Origin: JAISGQ01 sp045536305
GTDB lineage: Bacteria > Bacillota > Clostridia > Oscillospirales > Acutalibacteraceae
Direction: 5' to 3'
NCBI GenBank assembly: GCA_045536305.1
Contig: JAZSNH010000017.1
Coordinates: 1 to 53,177 of the forward strand
DNA: 53,177 bases
Shown here: in pieces, positions 50,837 to 53,177 of the stretch
Position numbering within the stretch: position 1 is the stretch's first letter
How the letters are laid out: each line of letters opens with the position of its first letter
Position numbers and translations under genes: made by a program
The notes under the pieces: model-generated
What the model was told of the DNA's origin: nothing
Database searches by the model: none
What the model saw: the letters and a program-made list of their open reading frames with translations, nothing else

Positions 50837-50915
50837 TTAATTTCTTATCCTTTGTATTATTTCTTAAATAACAACATCAGTTTTCCTCAACTGTTTCTTC
50901 TGCTTATATTTGCAA

Positions 50916-50945
50916 ATTATAAATTACCTGAAAAAAGAGTCGCAA
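50916..50945 (-). promoter_or_regulatory. Probable promoter of upp
   Basis: On the minus strand TTGCGA (50945-50940), an 18-base spacer and TATAAT (50921-50916). Start near 50909, leader about 73 bases. Confidence 0.55.
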
Positions 50946-51034
50946 AAAAAATTAAATTATGCATAAAAATATTTTACTATCCTTTATCACCTTTATACAT
51001 ACATCTAATAGCATTGTAAAGCAATAAATCGTCA

Positions 51035-51063
51035 TTGCAAATAAAACATAAATATGCTATAAT
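51035..51063 (+). promoter_or_regulatory. Sigma-A promoter of ldh, extended -10
   Basis: TTGCAA (51035-51040), a 17-base spacer ending TGC, and a perfect TATAAT (51058-51063), so an extended -10. Start near 51070; leader about 77 bases, including a small GGATT/AATCC hairpin. Confidence 0.82.
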
Positions 51064-51102
51064 TATTGAGGATTCGAGGAATCCATATTTTATTGTAACC
51101 GT

Positions 51103-51120
51103 TTGTTAATTTTTTAACGA
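51103..51120 (+). promoter_or_regulatory. Rex-type operator upstream of ldh
   Basis: TTGTTAATTTTTTAACGA matches the Rex consensus TTGTTAANNNNTTAACAA at 13 of 14 fixed positions. Rex is the NADH/NAD+ sensing repressor that controls fermentation genes in Firmicutes. The site is 33 bases after the predicted transcription start and 26 before the ATG, where bound Rex would block elongation. Confidence 0.75.
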
Positions 51121-51146
51121 TTTATATTTGATAGGAGCGAAAATCG

Positions 51147-52091
51147 ATGAACAAAATCACGATCATCGGCAGCGGAAATGTCGGTTCAACAATTGCGTAT
51201 TCCCTGACTCTAATGGGGCTTGTCTCCGAAATAGTCATGATCGACATCAATCATGAAAAGGTACTCGGAGAAGCCTTGGATATAAGGCAGGGCCTTCCCT
51301 TCTGCACACCCTGTTCCGTTTATGCAGGCTCCTATTCCGATGCTGAAAACTCCGACATCGTTATAATCACTTCGGGAGTTGCGCGAAAGAACGGTCAGTC
51401 ACGGATTGACCTTGCTCAGACAAACATAGATATAATCAATGACATCATTCCCGAAATAACACGCTATGCACAAAATGCTGTTTATCTCATTGTCAGCAAT
51501 CCTGTTGATATTCTTACATACGCATTCTGCAAAAAATCCGGCATTCCCGAGGAAAGAGTCATTGGTTCGGGCACTATCCTTGATACAGCACGTCTTCGCG
51601 CACGTCTTTCGGAATTTTACTCAATAAGCCAAAGCAATGTTCACGCTTATGTACTCGGCGAACACGGTGATTCTTCCTTTATTCCATGGTCTCTTGCCAA
51701 TATTTCAAACGTTCCCATCGAAGAATGTCACGAATCATTCATGCACGAGAAGAATTTCAAGCCTGAACTTGATTACGATGAAATAGAAAAGTATGTACGC
51801 ACCTCAGGCGGACGTGTCATCAAGCGAAAGGGTGCTACCTTCTATGCTGTGTCTATTTCGGTCTGTCATATTGTCAAATGCCTTCTTTCAGGCATTGATA
51901 CTACCATGACAGTTTCAACCATGATGCACGGTGAATACGGCATCGATGATGTATGCCTGAGCACACTCAGCATTGTCGGTCACAACGGAATCAGAAGTAA
52001 AGTAAATCTGCCTCTTAACGAAGAAGAAATAGCTAAGCTTCAGAAAAGCGCCGAATATCTAAAGGATATAATCAAAAACACAAAGATATAG
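51147..52091 (+). CDS. ldh: L-lactate dehydrogenase
   Basis: Reduces pyruvate to L-lactate with NADH, regenerating NAD+ in fermentation. The NAD-binding IIGSGNVGSTIAYSL is at the N-terminus, the catalytic Arg region is ARLRARLSEF, and the His is in LGEHGDSSFIPWS. An LDH and not malate dehydrogenase is supported by Gln in the specificity loop region (RKNGQSRIDLAQTN). 314 residues. TAGGAG precedes the ATG. fumC starts 11 bases after the stop, with its ribosome site overlapping the stop, so the two form an operon. Confidence 0.94.
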   Translation: MNKITIIGSGNVGSTIAYSLTLMGLVSEIVMIDINHEKVLGEALDIRQGLPFCTPCSVYAGSYSDAENSDIVIITSGVARKNGQSRIDLAQTNIDIINDIIPEITRYAQNAVYLIVSNPVDILTYAFCKKSGIPEERVIGSGTILDTARLRARLSEFYSISQSNVHAYVLGEHGDSSFIPWSLANISNVPIEECHESFMHEKNFKPELDYDEIEKYVRTSGGRVIKRKGATFYAVSISVCHIVKCLLSGIDTTMTVSTMMHGEYGIDDVCLSTLSIVGHNGIRSKVNLPLNEEEIAKLQKSAEYLKDIIKNTKI

Positions 52092-52102
52092 GAGATATGA
52101 AT

Positions 52103-53163
52103 ATGGAATACCGTATCGAACATGATTCTATGGGAGAAATAAAGGTACCTGCCGATCGTCTTTGGGCGGCACAGACACAGCGAAGCTGTGAAAACTTTAA
52201 AATCGGTGTCGGCATTGAAACCATGCCTGCTGAAATAATTCATGCATTCGGAATATTAAAAAAAGCCGCTGCTCTTGCAAACCACGAGCTTCGCCCTCAA
52301 AAAATGACCTGTGAAAAGCTTCGGACAATTTGTTGTGCCTGTGATGAGGTGATCGATGGAAAGCTTTCTTCTCACTTCCCTCTTGTCGTCTGGCAGACAG
52401 GCTCAGGCACTCAATCTAATATGAATGCAAATGAAGTTATCTGCAACAGAGCAAATCAGATAGCAGGCAATGAAATAACTCACCCCAATGACGACATCAA
52501 CATGAGTCAGTCGTCAAACGATACCTTTCCGACCGCAATGCATATTTCCGCGGTAATTGCAATAGAAGACAAGCTCATACCTGCTGTTGAGCAGCTTATT
52601 TCCACCTTCATCCGTCTTGAAAACGATAACCGTGGTGTAGTAAAATCAGGACGTACTCACCTGCAGGATGCAACCCCTATCACCTTCAGTCAGGAAATCA
52701 GCGGCTGGAGATCTTCTCTCGAAAGAGATGTCGAGCTTCTTCGCTATGCTGTCAAGCCTCTTTATGAGCTTGCTCTTGGAGGAACCGCTGTCGGCACGGG
52801 GCTTAATGCGCCCGATGGCTTCGCTGAGCTTGTTGCCTCAAAATGTGCTCAGCTTACAGGCAAGCCTTTTGTTACTGCCCAAAATAAATTTCATGCTCTG
52901 ACATCGAAGGATGAACTGGTTTTTGCTCACGGTGCAATAAAAGCTACGGCAGCAGATATGATGAAAATAGCCAACGATATTCGCTGGCTTGCCTCAGGTC
53001 CTCGCGACGGACTTGGTGAAATTTTTATCCCCGAAAACGAACCGGGTTCTTCAATTATGCCTGGTAAAGTTAACCCAACTCAATGCGAAGCCGTTACTAT
53101 GGTTGCAGTTCAAGTCATGGGTAACGACGTTGCAGTCGGCATGGCTGCTTCTCAAGGTAATTT
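52103..53163 (+). CDS. fumC: Class II fumarase (partial, cut by window edge)
   Basis: Interconverts fumarate and malate without an iron-sulfur cluster. The open frame has TGSGTQSNMNANEV, NMSQSSNDTFPTAM, GRTHLQDATPITF and the superfamily signature GSSIMPGKVNPTQCE, and reaches about residue 354 of an expected 460. ATG 52103 is chosen over ATG 52097, as GGAG at 52091-52094 has the better 8-base spacing. The last 14 bases (53164-53177) do not fit: family members continue GNFELNVF, but here the frame reads GNLSRIV. See the separate entry. Aspartate ammonia-lyase is less likely from these motifs. Confidence 0.9.
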
Positions 53164-53177
53164 AAGTCGGATCGTAG
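53164..53177. other. Probable sequencing-adapter remnant at a contig end
   Basis: AAGTCGGATCGTAG is, from memory, the first 14 bases of the MGI/BGISEQ second-read adapter. It replaces the codons for the conserved GNFELN of fumC, right at the window end. It is therefore not genomic and should be trimmed. Confidence 0.75.

Noticed and set aside
1..53177. tRNA, rRNA, CRISPR arrays, insertion sequences, prophage or defence islands
   Set aside because: I found no tRNA-like cloverleaf, repeat-spacer series, transposase, integrase or phage gene by reading; tRNAscan-SE and ISfinder searches would be needed to be sure.

Overview
This window is ordinary chromosomal DNA from an anaerobic Firmicute of class Clostridia, most likely a Ruminococcus-like member of the Oscillospiraceae. 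The evidence is the family mix (DUF1540, DUF951, DUF3343, DUF554, an M18 aminopeptidase, a SpoVB-like flippase, a clostripain-family protease, threonine-rich linkers), typical AGGAGG ribosome-binding sites and sigma-A promoters, and a Rex-type operator in front of lactate dehydrogenase. I see no tRNA, rRNA, CRISPR array, insertion sequence or prophage. No obviously new defence or mobile system is present. The most interesting items are a broken gene, several regulatory sites, some poorly described membrane or zinc-ribbon genes, and a probable sequencing-adapter remnant at the right end.

Layout. 1-2980: end of a nadA-nadB-nadC-niaR operon (de novo NAD synthesis plus its niacin-responsive repressor). 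3045-6806: an HD phosphohydrolase, a tocopherol-cyclase-like gene interrupted by an in-frame stop, a large DUF255 thioredoxin-fold protein and a decayed coding fragment. 6816-15660 (minus): a zinc-ribbon protein, a sigma-70 factor, a YdcF-like membrane protein, an MscS channel, an M18 aminopeptidase, a lytic transglycosylase, coaE, the Sua5-type tRNA t6A enzyme, prfA, DUF951 and a phosphoesterase. Many of these touch or overlap and probably share transcripts. 15753-22223: DUF1540 (plus), then (minus) thrC with an M19 dipeptidase and the conserved yraN-rnhB-rbgA-lepB-rplS block. rplS has its own promoter, structured leader and terminator. trmO follows.

22379-29055 (mostly plus): an unknown protein with a strong promoter and a TTG start, DUF554, ispF, a DUF3343/class-V aminotransferase pair that suggests sulfur or selenium handling, mnmM, an opposing spoVB-like flippase whose 3' end overlaps mnmM, and metY. 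29068-33473 (minus): HAD and PHP phosphatases, ECF transporter genes ecfT and ecfA2 without an adjacent ecfA1, and an ATP-grasp enzyme. 33732-36517 (plus): two tandem zinc-ribbon membrane proteins with a related C-terminal domain, then birA. The promoters of the ATP-grasp gene and of the zinc-ribbon pair diverge and share a 13-base element.

36589-46376 (mostly minus): cardiolipin synthase, a third zinc-ribbon membrane protein, two alpha/beta hydrolases with unusual active-site motifs, a DegV protein (plus), a GT2-GtrA fusion and a membrane-anchored clostripain-like protease. 46592-53177: a 5'-nucleotidase-family enzyme, a lipoprotein, a VanY-type carboxypeptidase, upp (minus), and an ldh-fumC operon behind a Rex-like box. 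fumC runs off the right edge. Its last 14 bases match, from memory, the start of an MGI/BGI adapter, so the edge is probably a contig end.
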